Assembly (NCBI RefSeq): GCF_037940415.1
Contig: NZ_CP149798.1
Location: forward strand, 2,724,501-2,788,500
Origin: Streptomyces sp. f51
GTDB lineage: Bacteria; Actinomycetota; Actinomycetes; Streptomycetales; Streptomycetaceae
Direction of reading: 5' to 3'
Length of the DNA: 64,000 nucleotides
The translations under genes and the position numbers were made by a program. Numbering within the stretch: position 1 is the stretch's first letter; the number at the start of each line of letters is the position of its first letter. Below the pieces are notes generated by a model. The model did no database searches, had not been told where the DNA came from, and was given only the letters and a program-made list of their open reading frames with translations. This document shows positions 25,118 through 32,886 of this stretch, piece by piece.

Positions 25118-25148
25118 CCAACCCGGTGGACCTAGGCGGTCACAGCAC
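25118..25148 (-). repeat. Right terminal inverted repeat of the IS630-like element
   Basis: Read on the minus strand it begins GTGCTGTGACCGC and reaches CCGGGTTGG, mirroring the left end; TA follows at 25149-25150. Base 25148 is also the last base of the stop codon of the neighbouring Lon-like gene. Confidence 0.85.
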
Positions 25149-25936
25149 TAGCAGCTCGGAACCGAGCCCTTGTTCCGCTCCAGGGCCACGAGAGCGTTCA
25201 CCGCTCCGTCGAGGCTGGTCACCGGGATCAGCCGGAGCCCCTTCGGCAGCTCCGCCTTCGCGTCCGAGCACTCCGCCTTCGGAACCAGGAACACGGTCGC
25301 CCCGTCACGGTGGGCCGCCTGGGTCTTGAGGCTGACACCGCCGACCGCGCCGACCCTGCCGTCGGCGTCGATCGTCCCCGTACCCGCGACGACCCGGCCG
25401 CCCGTGAGGTCGCCGCCACTGCCGTCGCCGTCCAGCTTGTCGACGATCCCCAGCGAGAAGAGCAGTCCGGCACTCGGTCCGCCGACATCGGCGAGCTTGA
25501 GCGTGACCTTCACATCGCCCTTCTCGTGCAGATACCCCAGCGCCGCCTCGGTGGCGCTGTCCTGGGACTGCTTCATCTCGTTCGCGTTGTGCTGCTCGAT
25601 CTCCTTGACGCTGCCGCCGCCCGGATAGACCGAGTCGCGGGGCATCACGGCCTTGTCCGTGGCGAACCAGGCGCTGAGCACGTCACCCAGGGACACGCTC
25701 GCGTCCGGGCCGGTGGCCTCGATCGTCGTCATCCGCAGCTGGCCGCTGGTCTTCCTGGTGGGCGCGCCGGTGATGGTGATCACCGGGTCGCCCTTGTTCT
25801 CGCCGAGGACGTTCGCCGTCAGGCCGGGCTGCGCCAGGGAGAACGGCAGCGGCGCGAACACCGCCGTGGCGAGGAGGGCCACGACGGGGACGGCGCAGAC
25901 GGCGACGGCTTTGGGGCGCGTGAGGCGAGAGAGCAC
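25148..25936 (-). CDS. Membrane-anchored Lon-like serine protease
   Basis: A 262-residue protein with an N-terminal signal anchor (residues about 9-32, AVAVCAVPVVALLATAVFAP) and a Lon-type proteolytic domain outside the membrane. The Ser of the Ser-Lys dyad lies in VGGPSAGLLFSLGIVDKL and the Lys in GRVGAVGGVSLKTQAA. It resembles the C-terminal half of YlbL/SdrC-type proteins but shows no recognisable PDZ domain. Its natural end NKGSVPSC is intact, and the TAG stop (25148-25150) is made from the last base of the transposable element plus the target TA. A substrate is unknown. Probably monocistronic. Confidence 0.8.
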   Translation of the reverse strand: MLSRLTRPKAVAVCAVPVVALLATAVFAPLPFSLAQPGLTANVLGENKGDPVITITGAPTRKTSGQLRMTTIEATGPDASVSLGDVLSAWFATDKAVMPRDSVYPGGGSVKEIEQHNANEMKQSQDSATEAALGYLHEKGDVKVTLKLADVGGPSAGLLFSLGIVDKLDGDGSGGDLTGGRVVAGTGTIDADGRVGAVGGVSLKTQAAHRDGATVFLVPKAECSDAKAELPKGLRLIPVTSLDGAVNALVALERNKGSVPSC

Positions 25937-26029
25937 GGGGTCAATCTAACGTCACCGTCCGGCGGAACCCCCGCACAGGTCCCGGGGCCTCCGCCCCGCC
26001 CCCGCCCACGGCTTCCGCGCGGACGGCCC

Positions 26030-26278
26030 GGCCCCGTACGGATACGGCGACCAGGCAGGCACCCGGCCCCGCACGGGTAACCCCGGCCAGGCCGGCACCC
26101 AGCCCCCTACGGATACGGCGACCAGGTCGACACCCGGCCCCGTACGGGTAGTCCCGGCCCGGCCGGCACCCGGCCCCGAACGGGAAACCCCGGCCAGGCC
26201 GGCACCCAGCCCCCTACGGATACGGCGGTCCGGTCGACACCCGGCCCCGTACGGCTAATCCCGGCCCGGCCGGCGCAC
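26030..26278. repeat. Seven-copy 35/36-bp tandem repeat (minisatellite)
   Basis: Copies start at 26030, 26065, 26101, 26136, 26172, 26208 and 26243; lengths alternate between 35 and 36 bp. Each begins (A/G)GCCCC followed by TACGG and ends CACCC. Two alternating sub-types are seen (ATACGGCG-type and GTA/CCCCGGCC-type), so the array also has a higher-order period of about 71-107 bp. The mixture of 35- and 36-bp units breaks every reading frame, so it is not coding. It occupies most of the 387-bp spacer between hpdR and the Lon-like gene. Confidence 0.8.
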
Positions 26279-26323
26279 GGCGTCCGCACGGTCCGCCGGG
26301 CCCGTACCGGTCCCACGGACCGG

Positions 26324-26965
26324 TCAGCGCAGGGCGTCCGCCACCTCGCGGGCCGCGTCGACCACGCGGGGTCCGACCCGCTCGGGCACGGCGTCCGCCA
26401 GCATGACCACGCCCACGCTGCCCTCGACCCCCGTCACCCCGATCAGCGGCGCCGCCGCCCCGCACGCGCCCGCCTCCAGCTCGCCGTGGGTGAGCGTGTA
26501 CCCGGGCTCCCCCACCGGCGCCTGCCGGGCCGAGAGGATCGCGCGGCCGGCGGCTCCCCGGTCCAGGGCGTGCCGGAACCCGGCGCGGTAGGCCACGTGA
26601 TAGTCCGTCCACGTCGGTTCGACGACCGCGACGGCGAGCGCCTCGGTCCCGTCGACCAGCGTCAGATGGGCCGTCGCGCCTATGTCCTCGGCGAGCGCTC
26701 GCAGCGCGGGCAGCGCGGCCTCCCGTACGAGCGGATGCACCTGGCTGCCCAGCCGCAGCACGCCGAGACCGACCCGGGCACGGCCGCCGAGGTCACGGCG
26801 TACGAGCGCGTGCTGCTCCAGGGTGGCGAGCAACCGGTAGACCACGGTCCGGTTGACGCCCAGTTTGTTCGACAGCTCGGTGACCGTCAGCCCGTGATCC
26901 GTGTCGGCGAGCAGCTTGAGGACGCGCAGTCCCCGGTCGAGCGTCTGAGAGGTCTCCGCGGTCAC
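26324..26965 (-). CDS. hpdR: IclR-family regulator (HpdR-like)
   Basis: A 213-residue regulator with an N-terminal winged helix (TLDRGLRVLKLLADTDHGLTVTELSNKLGVNRTVVYRLLATLEQH) and an IclR effector domain (LRALAEDIGATAHLTLVDG, HVAYRAGFRHALDRGAAGRAIL). By family and neighbourhood it corresponds to HpdR, reported in S. coelicolor to repress hpd and hpdA. hpd lies 9 kb away in this window. GTG 26963-26965 is chosen because AAGGAG lies 8 nt upstream; GTG 26972-26974 would overlap that site. The tandem repeat array begins 45 bp downstream. Confidence 0.8.
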   Translation of the reverse strand: MTAETSQTLDRGLRVLKLLADTDHGLTVTELSNKLGVNRTVVYRLLATLEQHALVRRDLGGRARVGLGVLRLGSQVHPLVREAALPALRALAEDIGATAHLTLVDGTEALAVAVVEPTWTDYHVAYRAGFRHALDRGAAGRAILSARQAPVGEPGYTLTHGELEAGACGAAAPLIGVTGVEGSVGVVMLADAVPERVGPRVVDAAREVADALR

Positions 26966-27362
26966 GACGCCCACTCCTTAGTGGTGAGGTCGACGGCCCT
27001 CGTACGGCGGATGCGGCACCGAGTCCCGTCGGCGACGCGCTTCAGAGGCCGCCGTTCGGCCGGCGCCCCGGGCTCTTCCCGGGTCGCAGTCGCTTCACGG
27101 CTGCGCTCCGCGGCGGCGCTGCCACGGGGCGTGTGCGTAGCGGGACAGTAGCGAGCCGGTCCGCTCAGCGGAAGCCTCCGTCCAGAATCCGGGCATCCAC
27201 GGGTGCGAACTGATTCCGTTTGTCCCGGAACGCGCGGCGCGCGCGACGCGGCGCGCACCGCTCGTATACACAGCGCACGGGCCGTCGCGCACGCCCGCCC
27301 CACCACGGCACGCCCTCTCGGTACGGCTTCAGCGCCTCAGCCGAGGGGTTCCGGATACGGCG
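26966..27362 (-). promoter_or_regulatory. 397-bp spacer upstream of hpdR with an IclR-like palindrome
   Basis: The only distinct signal is TTCCG-N7-CGGAA at 27214-27230, a symmetric site of the kind bound by IclR proteins, and TATACG on the minus strand near 27268, a possible -10. No ORF with convincing coding character and no RNA gene was found in the rest. Confidence 0.35.
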
Positions 27363-29165
27363 TCACCGCATCCGGGTGGCCCACTCCTGGACCTTGGCGA
27401 TCCGCTGCCGGAGCTGTCCGGCCGTGGCCTCCGCGCTCGGCGGACCTCCGCACACCCGGCGCAGCTCGGTGTGGATCACGCCGTGCGGCTTGCCGCTCTG
27501 GTGGACGTACGCGCCGACCATGGTGTTGAGCTGCTTGCGCAGTTCCAGCATCTCCTTGTGGGAGACGACGGGGCGGCGCTCGGCGGGGAGTTCGAGGAGG
27601 TCGGCCTCGGTGTCCGGCTTCTTGCGGCTGTGCGCGATCTGCCGGGCCTGCCGCTTCTGGAGCAGCAGCTGGACCTGGTCGGGTTCGAGGAGCCCGGGGA
27701 TGCCGAGGTAGTCCTGCTCCTCGGCGCTGCCGGGGTGGGCCTGCATGCCGAACTCGGCGCCGTCGTAGAGGACGCGGTCGAAGACGGCCTCGGACTCCAG
27801 CGCCTCGAAGGAGAACTGCTCCTGCTCGCCGGTGTCCTCGTCCTGCTCCTTGTTCGCCTCCTCCATCTCCTTCTCGGACTCCGCGTACGGGTCCTCCTCG
27901 CCCTGCTTCTTCGGCTTGTCCAGGGCGTGGTCGCGCTCGACCTCCATCTCGTTGGCGAAGGTGAGGAGGTCGGGGACCGTGGGGAGGAACACGGACGCCG
28001 TCTCGCCGCGCCTGCGGGACCGTACGAAACGGCCGACGGCCTGGGCGAAGAAGAGGGGGGTGGAGATGGTGGTGGCGTACACGCCGACCGCCAGGCGGGG
28101 CACGTCGACGCCCTCGGACACCATGCGGACGGCGACCATCCAGCGGTCGTCGCTCGCCGAGAAGTCGTCGATCCGCTGGGAGGCGCCGGTGTCGTCGGAC
28201 AGCACGAGAGTCGCCCTGGTGCCGGTGATCTCGCGGATCAGCTTGGCGTAGGCGCGTGCGGACTCCTGGTCCGAGGCGATGACGAGCGCCCCGGCGTCCG
28301 GGATGCCCTTGCGCACCTCGGTCAGGCGCTGGTCGGCGGCGCGCAGCACGCTCGGCATCCACTCGCCGCGCGGGTCGAGCGCGGTGCGCCAGGCCTGGCT
28401 GACGGCGTCCTTGGTCATCGGCTCGCCGAGGCGCGCGGCGATCTCGTCGCCCGCCTTGGTGCGCCAGCGCATGTTGCCGCTGTAGGAGAGGAAGATGACC
28501 GGCCGCACGACGTGGTCGGCCAGGGCGTTGCCGTAGCCGTAGGTGTAGTCGGCCGAGGAGCGCCGGATGCCGTCGTTGCCCTCTTCGTACGTCACGAAGG
28601 GGATGGGGTTCGTGTCGGAGCGGAACGGCGTACCCGTGAGCGCGAGCCGGCGGGTGGCGGGCTCGAACGCCTCCAGGCACGCCTCGCCCCAGGACTTGCT
28701 GTCACCGGCGTGGTGGATCTCGTCGAGGATGACGAGGGTCTTGCGCTGCTCGGAGCGGTTGCGGTGGAGCATCGGGCGCACGCCGACACCGGCGTACGTC
28801 ACGGCGACGCCCTGGTACTCCTTGCTGAGGGGCCCGGCGCTGTACTCGGGATCGAGTTTGATCCCTATCCGCGCGGCCGCCTCGGCCCACTGCTTCTTCA
28901 GGTGCTCGGTCGGCGCGACGACGGTCACCTGCTGCACGACGTGGTGGTGCAGCAGCCAGGACGCGAGGGTCAGCGCGAACGTCGTCTTACCGGCGCCGGG
29001 GGTGGCTACGGCGAGGAAGTCGCGCGGCTGCTCCTGGATGTACCTCTCCATCGCCCCCTGCTGCCAGGCGCGCAGCTTGTTGGCTGTGCCCCAGGGAGCC
29101 CGGCCGGGGAAGGCCGGCGAGAGGTGGTGGGTGTGCGAGGAGGTGCTGGCGGCGGTGGTAGTCAC
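27363..29165 (-). CDS. DEAD/DEAH-type (superfamily 2) helicase
   Basis: A 600-residue ATP-dependent helicase. Motif I is AVATPGAGKTTFALTLA, motif Ia VVAPTEHLKKQW, motif II DEIHH, motif III LTGTPFRSD, motif IV-V ASDQESARAY and EGVDVPRLAVGVYATT, and motif VI QAVGRFVRSRRRGE. A charged acidic insert (KPKKQGEEDPYAESEKEMEE) and a C-terminal extension follow. The set is closest to type III restriction/XPB-like helicases common in actinobacteria; nucleic-acid repair or RNA remodelling is likely but unproven. GTG 29163-29165 is chosen because GGAGACC lies just upstream. Monocistronic. Confidence 0.88.
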   Translation of the reverse strand: MTTTAASTSSHTHHLSPAFPGRAPWGTANKLRAWQQGAMERYIQEQPRDFLAVATPGAGKTTFALTLASWLLHHHVVQQVTVVAPTEHLKKQWAEAAARIGIKLDPEYSAGPLSKEYQGVAVTYAGVGVRPMLHRNRSEQRKTLVILDEIHHAGDSKSWGEACLEAFEPATRRLALTGTPFRSDTNPIPFVTYEEGNDGIRRSSADYTYGYGNALADHVVRPVIFLSYSGNMRWRTKAGDEIAARLGEPMTKDAVSQAWRTALDPRGEWMPSVLRAADQRLTEVRKGIPDAGALVIASDQESARAYAKLIREITGTRATLVLSDDTGASQRIDDFSASDDRWMVAVRMVSEGVDVPRLAVGVYATTISTPLFFAQAVGRFVRSRRRGETASVFLPTVPDLLTFANEMEVERDHALDKPKKQGEEDPYAESEKEMEEANKEQDEDTGEQEQFSFEALESEAVFDRVLYDGAEFGMQAHPGSAEEQDYLGIPGLLEPDQVQLLLQKRQARQIAHSRKKPDTEADLLELPAERRPVVSHKEMLELRKQLNTMVGAYVHQSGKPHGVIHTELRRVCGGPPSAEATAGQLRQRIAKVQEWATRMR

Positions 29166-29423
29166 GGTCTCCGGTCTGGGTGTCGATTGGGAGCGTCCGG
29201 GTCCGCGCGCGGCGCGTCGGACGGGGCCTGACGGGAGGCGCGCGGGCGGCTCGGCTACGTATGACAACCGGGCCACCCTACCGGCGCCCGGCTCACGGCG
29301 GCGTGCGGACGAGGCCGGGTCGGCGGTGGATGGGACTGACGTCACAGATCACCCGCGCGCACCACCGGTACCCCGGGCGGCCCTCCGTACGCGTCACCGC
29401 ACGAGCCGTCCGCGCCGGTCCCG

Positions 29424-30905
29424 TCAGCCCGTTCCCGCCGGTTCCCGCAGGCGTGTGGTCACCCAGGCTCCCAGCAGCGCCACCCCCGCCATGGGCAGGA
29501 ACACCGCGGCGAAGGCCGCCGGGTGCGAGGCGGAGGCCCCGGACGCGGCGCCGGTGGCCGTACCGGCGACGGTGCCGCCGCCCAGGGCCGCGAAGGCGGC
29601 TCCGCCGACGGCGAGCAGCAGGACGTTGGACAGGGCGTCGGAGATCTGGAGGGCGGCCGAGTTGGCGCCCGCCTCCTCGGGGGCCGAGAGCTGGAGCAGC
29701 AGCACGCTGGTCGAGGCGATCACCAGGCCCATCCCGAAGCAGCCGAACGCCCAGGCGACGGCGACGGTCCACACCGGCACGGCGGGGATCAGCACGCTGG
29801 GCGCCGCGGCGACGGCCGCCGCGACCAGCAGCATGCCGAGGAACATCAGCCGTTCCCGGTACGGCTCCACGCGGGGCCGCGCCTGCACCCAGGAGCCCAG
29901 GGCCCAGGTCCCGCCGCCGGCCGCGAGCGAGAGCCCGGCGAGCGTCGGCGACAGCCCCCGCTGGGTGACCAGCATCAGCGGCACGAAGGACTCGGCTGCG
30001 ATGAAGGCACCGGCGGAGACCCCGCGCAGCAGCACCACCGACGGCAGTCCGCGGGCCGCCCGCCAGGTGCCGCGGGGCAGCAGCCCGCGCACGGCCGGGA
30101 CGATCAGGGCGGCACCGGCCGCGGCGGGTACGAGGGAGAGCGGGCGCAGGTCCTGTGCGGCGTACTGGAGCAGTCCGGCGCCCAGCGCGATCCCGAGGGC
30201 GAGCCGGATGCGCCGCCGGTCCAGGGGCGCGCGGTCGGCCGTCCCGGCGGGACCTGAAGTCCGGCGGCGTATCTGCGGCAGCGCGAGCGCGAGCGGAACG
30301 CCGACCAGGGCGGGGATCCCGAGGAACACCCAGCGCCAGCCGAGGTGCTCGGTGACCGCGCCCGCGGCGAGCGGGCCGACCACGGAGGGCACCACCCAGG
30401 CCGCCGCGAACGCCGCCATGATCGCGGGGCGCAGCCGCTGCGGATAGGCCCGTCCCACGACGACGTAGAGCGCGACGATGACGAGCCCGCCGCCGAGCCC
30501 CTGGACGGCCCGCCCGAGGATGAACGTCCACATGCCGCCGGCCGTCCCGGACAGCAGCAGGCCGGCGGCGAACGCGCCGATGCCGGTGGCCAGCGAGGCC
30601 AGCGGTCCGTCGCGGTCGGACCACTGCCCGGCGAGCACCATCCCGAACAGGCTCGTCGTGAAGTAGCCGGAGAACGCGAACGCGTACAGGGCGACCCCGC
30701 CGAGGTCTCGTGCGGCGACGGGCATCGCCGTCCCCACGGCCGTCGCCTCGAACGCGATCACCAGGACCACCGAGACGATCCCGATGGTGAGCGCGCGGTG
30801 GGCACGGCTGAGCACCCCGCCGTCCTCGCCGCCGCTCCCGCCGACGCCCGCGGCCATGCTCCGGGCCGGAGCCGTCGCGGCCTCACCCGCTTCCACTGCT
30901 GTCAT
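29424..30905 (-). CDS. MFS multidrug-type exporter
   Basis: A 493-residue major facilitator with about 12-14 hydrophobic segments. The family motifs are GQWSDRDGPLASLATGIGAF after the second span and the motif-C-like GRAVQGLGGGLVIVALYVVVG and WVVPSVVGPLAAGAVTEHLGWRWVFLG, typical of drug:H+ antiporters. A polar, Gly-rich lead of about 30 residues precedes the first span. No regulator is adjacent. ATG 30903-30905 begins the usual N-terminus; no strong ribosome site is seen and the frame stays open upstream. Confidence 0.85.
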   Translation of the reverse strand: MTAVEAGEAATAPARSMAAGVGGSGGEDGGVLSRAHRALTIGIVSVVLVIAFEATAVGTAMPVAARDLGGVALYAFAFSGYFTTSLFGMVLAGQWSDRDGPLASLATGIGAFAAGLLLSGTAGGMWTFILGRAVQGLGGGLVIVALYVVVGRAYPQRLRPAIMAAFAAAWVVPSVVGPLAAGAVTEHLGWRWVFLGIPALVGVPLALALPQIRRRTSGPAGTADRAPLDRRRIRLALGIALGAGLLQYAAQDLRPLSLVPAAAGAALIVPAVRGLLPRGTWRAARGLPSVVLLRGVSAGAFIAAESFVPLMLVTQRGLSPTLAGLSLAAGGGTWALGSWVQARPRVEPYRERLMFLGMLLVAAAVAAAPSVLIPAVPVWTVAVAWAFGCFGMGLVIASTSVLLLQLSAPEEAGANSAALQISDALSNVLLLAVGGAAFAALGGGTVAGTATGAASGASASHPAAFAAVFLPMAGVALLGAWVTTRLREPAGTG

Positions 30906-31154
30906 GCCGGTCAGCGTAAGGTGCGCGGCTTTCCTTGACTCCTGTCGGTGGTCGGTGATCAAGCGGTCCTTTGGACCTAGGCCCACTGCCCGGGGCCGTG
31001 GCGCGCCCCCGTTCCCGGCGGGCCGACCGCCTTCCGTGAACGGCGTGTGGCAGTCGCGTTGCGGCCGCCCCGGAACCCTTGAGGCCGCTCCCCCGCGCCG
31101 CCTACGGTCGACCCATCAGGTTCGGAACGAGTGAGCCGTGCCGCACCTGAGAAC

Positions 31155-31229
31155 GGCCGTGTGCCCGAGTGGTTCAGGGGCTCGACTGCAAATCGAGTTA
31201 CGTGGGTTCGAATCCCGCCACGGCCTCCA
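31155..31229 (+). tRNA. tRNA-Cys (anticodon GCA)
   Basis: The acceptor GGCCGTG (31155-31161) pairs with CACGGCC (31219-31225). The anticodon arm is CTCGA-CTGCAAA-TCGAG, giving GCA. The T-arm GTGGG-TTCGAAT-CCCGC is complete. CCA is encoded at 31227-31229. The gene follows the MFS exporter divergently and precedes the SUKH gene; no second tRNA is adjacent. Confidence 0.95.
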
Positions 31230-31302
31230 CGCAGGGTCGGCCGTCCCGGTTCGGGGCGGCCGTTCCGCGTTTTCCAGGGGCGCGGGGGCTTGCCGGGGCG
31301 CG

Positions 31303-32469
31303 CTACGCGTACAGCATGCCGACCGAGCGGTCCTCGAATATCTCCGGCCAGTGACGGCGGCCGTCGTCGCCAGGGAGGGCCGGGGTCCGGTCGCAGGCGG
31401 CGGGGTCGACCGTGGCGAGGGTCTGGGTCAGGGTGGCGGCGAGCTGTTCGTAGGAGTCGCTGAGGTGGTGGGCCGCGTCGACGGCCTTCTCGCGGTGGAG
31501 GAGCCAGAGGGTGAACGCCAGCGTGGAGATGTCCGCGTTGAGCGGGCGCAGCGTGAGGTCCGGCTCGTTCCAGGCGAGTACGGCGCCCGTGGTGCCGTCC
31601 AGGACCAGGCTCGTGTCCTCCAGGAGGGGGCCCAGGCGTATGAGACGGTCGGCGGTGGCCGGGAGCAGGCCGGCGGAGAACTCGTCGGGGCGCTCGTCCG
31701 CGTAGTACTCGACGAGGGCGGGCAGCGGCACCTCGGTGTCCAGCTGGAAGAGGAAGCCGTCCTCGGGCAGGCCCGACTCCCGCAGGAAGCGGCGGGTCGG
31801 CTCGTGGGTCAGGGCGGGCGGGAAGTCGACGTCCTCGAAGCGCATGATCCCGCCCGCGCCGAACTCCTCGTCCAGGAGGCGCTTGGGCAGCCCGAGGACG
31901 AGCCCCTCGCCGGGTCCCGCGATCCGGGCGAGCGGGCGGATCAGGGCGGCCATCCGCCAGTACGGCGCCACGTCCGGGCCCGCGGCGTCCTCGAAGACGG
32001 CACTGAGCCGGTCCGAGACCTGGGCGACCGCCTTCGGGCCGAACGGGCCGGGAAGGCCCCGGGACAGGGTCAGTTCCTCGGTGGCCGCGGCGAAGCTCAG
32101 CAGGGCGTCCAGGGAGGGCGCCAGGGGCGCGAGGTCCAGCCGGGCGGGGTTCGGCAGGACGTACGCCGAGGAGACCTCGCCCGTCGTCCCGTCCAGCAGG
32201 ATCGACTCCAGGTCGCGGTCGAGGCTGCGCAGCGCCCCTATGACGAGCTGGTCGCGCAGCTCCCCGGCGAGTTTGTCGGCGTCGCCCGCCAGGTCGGCGA
32301 CCGTGCGCAGTCCGTGCTCCCGCAGGGCTCCGAAGCCGAGCAGCGCGCCGTCGCGGGGCAGTCCGGGGCCGGTGAGCCGGTCCCGGGTGCCCGCGTGCGT
32401 GACGAACGGATCCAGCTCGTCGCCGGTCAGTGTGATGACGCCTTTGACATCGGTGTCAGTCGTACTCAT
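31303..32469 (-). CDS. Tandem SUKH-4-domain protein
   Basis: A 388-residue protein made of two copies of the SUKH-4 fold (SUKH superfamily, related to Smi1/Syd immunity proteins). Copy 1 covers roughly residues 15-185, with SILLDGTTGEVSSAYVLPNP; copy 2 roughly 200-388, with SLVLDGTTGAVLAWNEPDLT. The shared DGTTG(E/A)V and the GALLGFG/DGFLFQLD openings mark the duplication. SUKH proteins often act as immunity proteins to contact-dependent or secreted toxins, but no toxin gene is adjacent, so the function is open. GGGGGAGCC precedes ATG 32467-32469. Probably monocistronic. Confidence 0.75.
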   Translation of the reverse strand: MSTTDTDVKGVITLTGDELDPFVTHAGTRDRLTGPGLPRDGALLGFGALREHGLRTVADLAGDADKLAGELRDQLVIGALRSLDRDLESILLDGTTGEVSSAYVLPNPARLDLAPLAPSLDALLSFAAATEELTLSRGLPGPFGPKAVAQVSDRLSAVFEDAAGPDVAPYWRMAALIRPLARIAGPGEGLVLGLPKRLLDEEFGAGGIMRFEDVDFPPALTHEPTRRFLRESGLPEDGFLFQLDTEVPLPALVEYYADERPDEFSAGLLPATADRLIRLGPLLEDTSLVLDGTTGAVLAWNEPDLTLRPLNADISTLAFTLWLLHREKAVDAAHHLSDSYEQLAATLTQTLATVDPAACDRTPALPGDDGRRHWPEIFEDRSVGMLYA

Positions 32470-32700
32470 GGCTCCCCCGCGCATGTGAACGCTCCGTGCT
32501 TCCCCCGAGAGGAACGGCCGGTCGTGCCACGGCAGTTCCCCATCGCTCCAGAACGATACGCCGCCCCACTGACAACGCCGAAGAGGCGCGGGAACAAGCC
32601 GCGCACGGAAGGGAGACCGGCGGGGTGCGGGCACCGTCGGGTGAAGCACCGGCGGGGTGCCGGCATCGCCAGGTGAGGCACCGGCAGGGCGCCGGCGCCG

Positions 32701-32886
32701 TCAGGTGAAGTAGACGCCGCCCAGGACGACGACCACGGCCGCCAGCACGAACACCAGGACCCAGATCAGCAACTTGCCCACGCTGGGCGGGGGTTCGTAG
32801 CGCGGCTCCCCGGCCTCGGCGCCGGGTACGGCGGCGTCGAGGCCCTCCCGCGCGGGTTCGCCGGCCACCGGCTCCGGCGCGCTCAC
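32701..32886 (-). CDS. Small single-span membrane protein coupled to the hydroxylase operon
   Basis: A 61-residue protein with a Pro/Glu-rich N-half and one membrane span at the C-terminus (KLLIWVLVFVLAAVVVVLGG), so a tail-anchored type. Its GTG start overlaps the TGA of the large hydroxylase subunit by 4 bp (GTGA), so it is translated with the operon. No family recognised; a role as anchor or assembly factor for the hydroxylase is inference from the coupling only. Confidence 0.65.
   Translation of the reverse strand: MSAPEPVAGEPAREGLDAAVPGAEAGEPRYEPPPSVGKLLIWVLVFVLAAVVVVLGGVYFT

Larger units (their letters stand above)
23211..25148. mobile_element. IS630-like element with an S1-domain passenger gene
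   Basis: A 1938-bp element bounded by imperfect 31-bp terminal inverted repeats (26 of 31 identical) and flanked by TA on both sides (23209-23210 and 25149-25150), the target dinucleotide typical of IS630. It contains a full-length IS630-type transposase (23295-24416) and, still inside the repeats, a second gene for a protein with two S1 RNA-binding domains (24463-25014). Ordinary IS630 members are about 1.0-1.2 kb with one gene, so the second gene is cargo or part of a longer subgroup. The right end sits exactly at the stop codon of the convergent Lon-like gene. Both genes are intact, so it may still be mobile. Confidence 0.85.

Noticed and set aside
23168..25148. Prophage or larger genomic island around the transposase
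   Set aside because: Flanks are ordinary chromosomal genes, no integrase or phage gene is present, and the boundaries are explained by the terminal repeats.
26030..26278. Possible CRISPR array
   Set aside because: Units are contiguous tandem repeats without unique spacers, and no cas gene is present.
26107..26316. Minus-strand frame through the seven-copy repeat giving GRVPAGPG-type peptide repeats
   Set aside because: The 35-bp units shift the frame between copies and there is no start context.
31230..31302. Integration site (attB) at tRNA-Cys
   Set aside because: The 3' end of the tRNA is not repeated elsewhere in the window and no integrase is adjacent.
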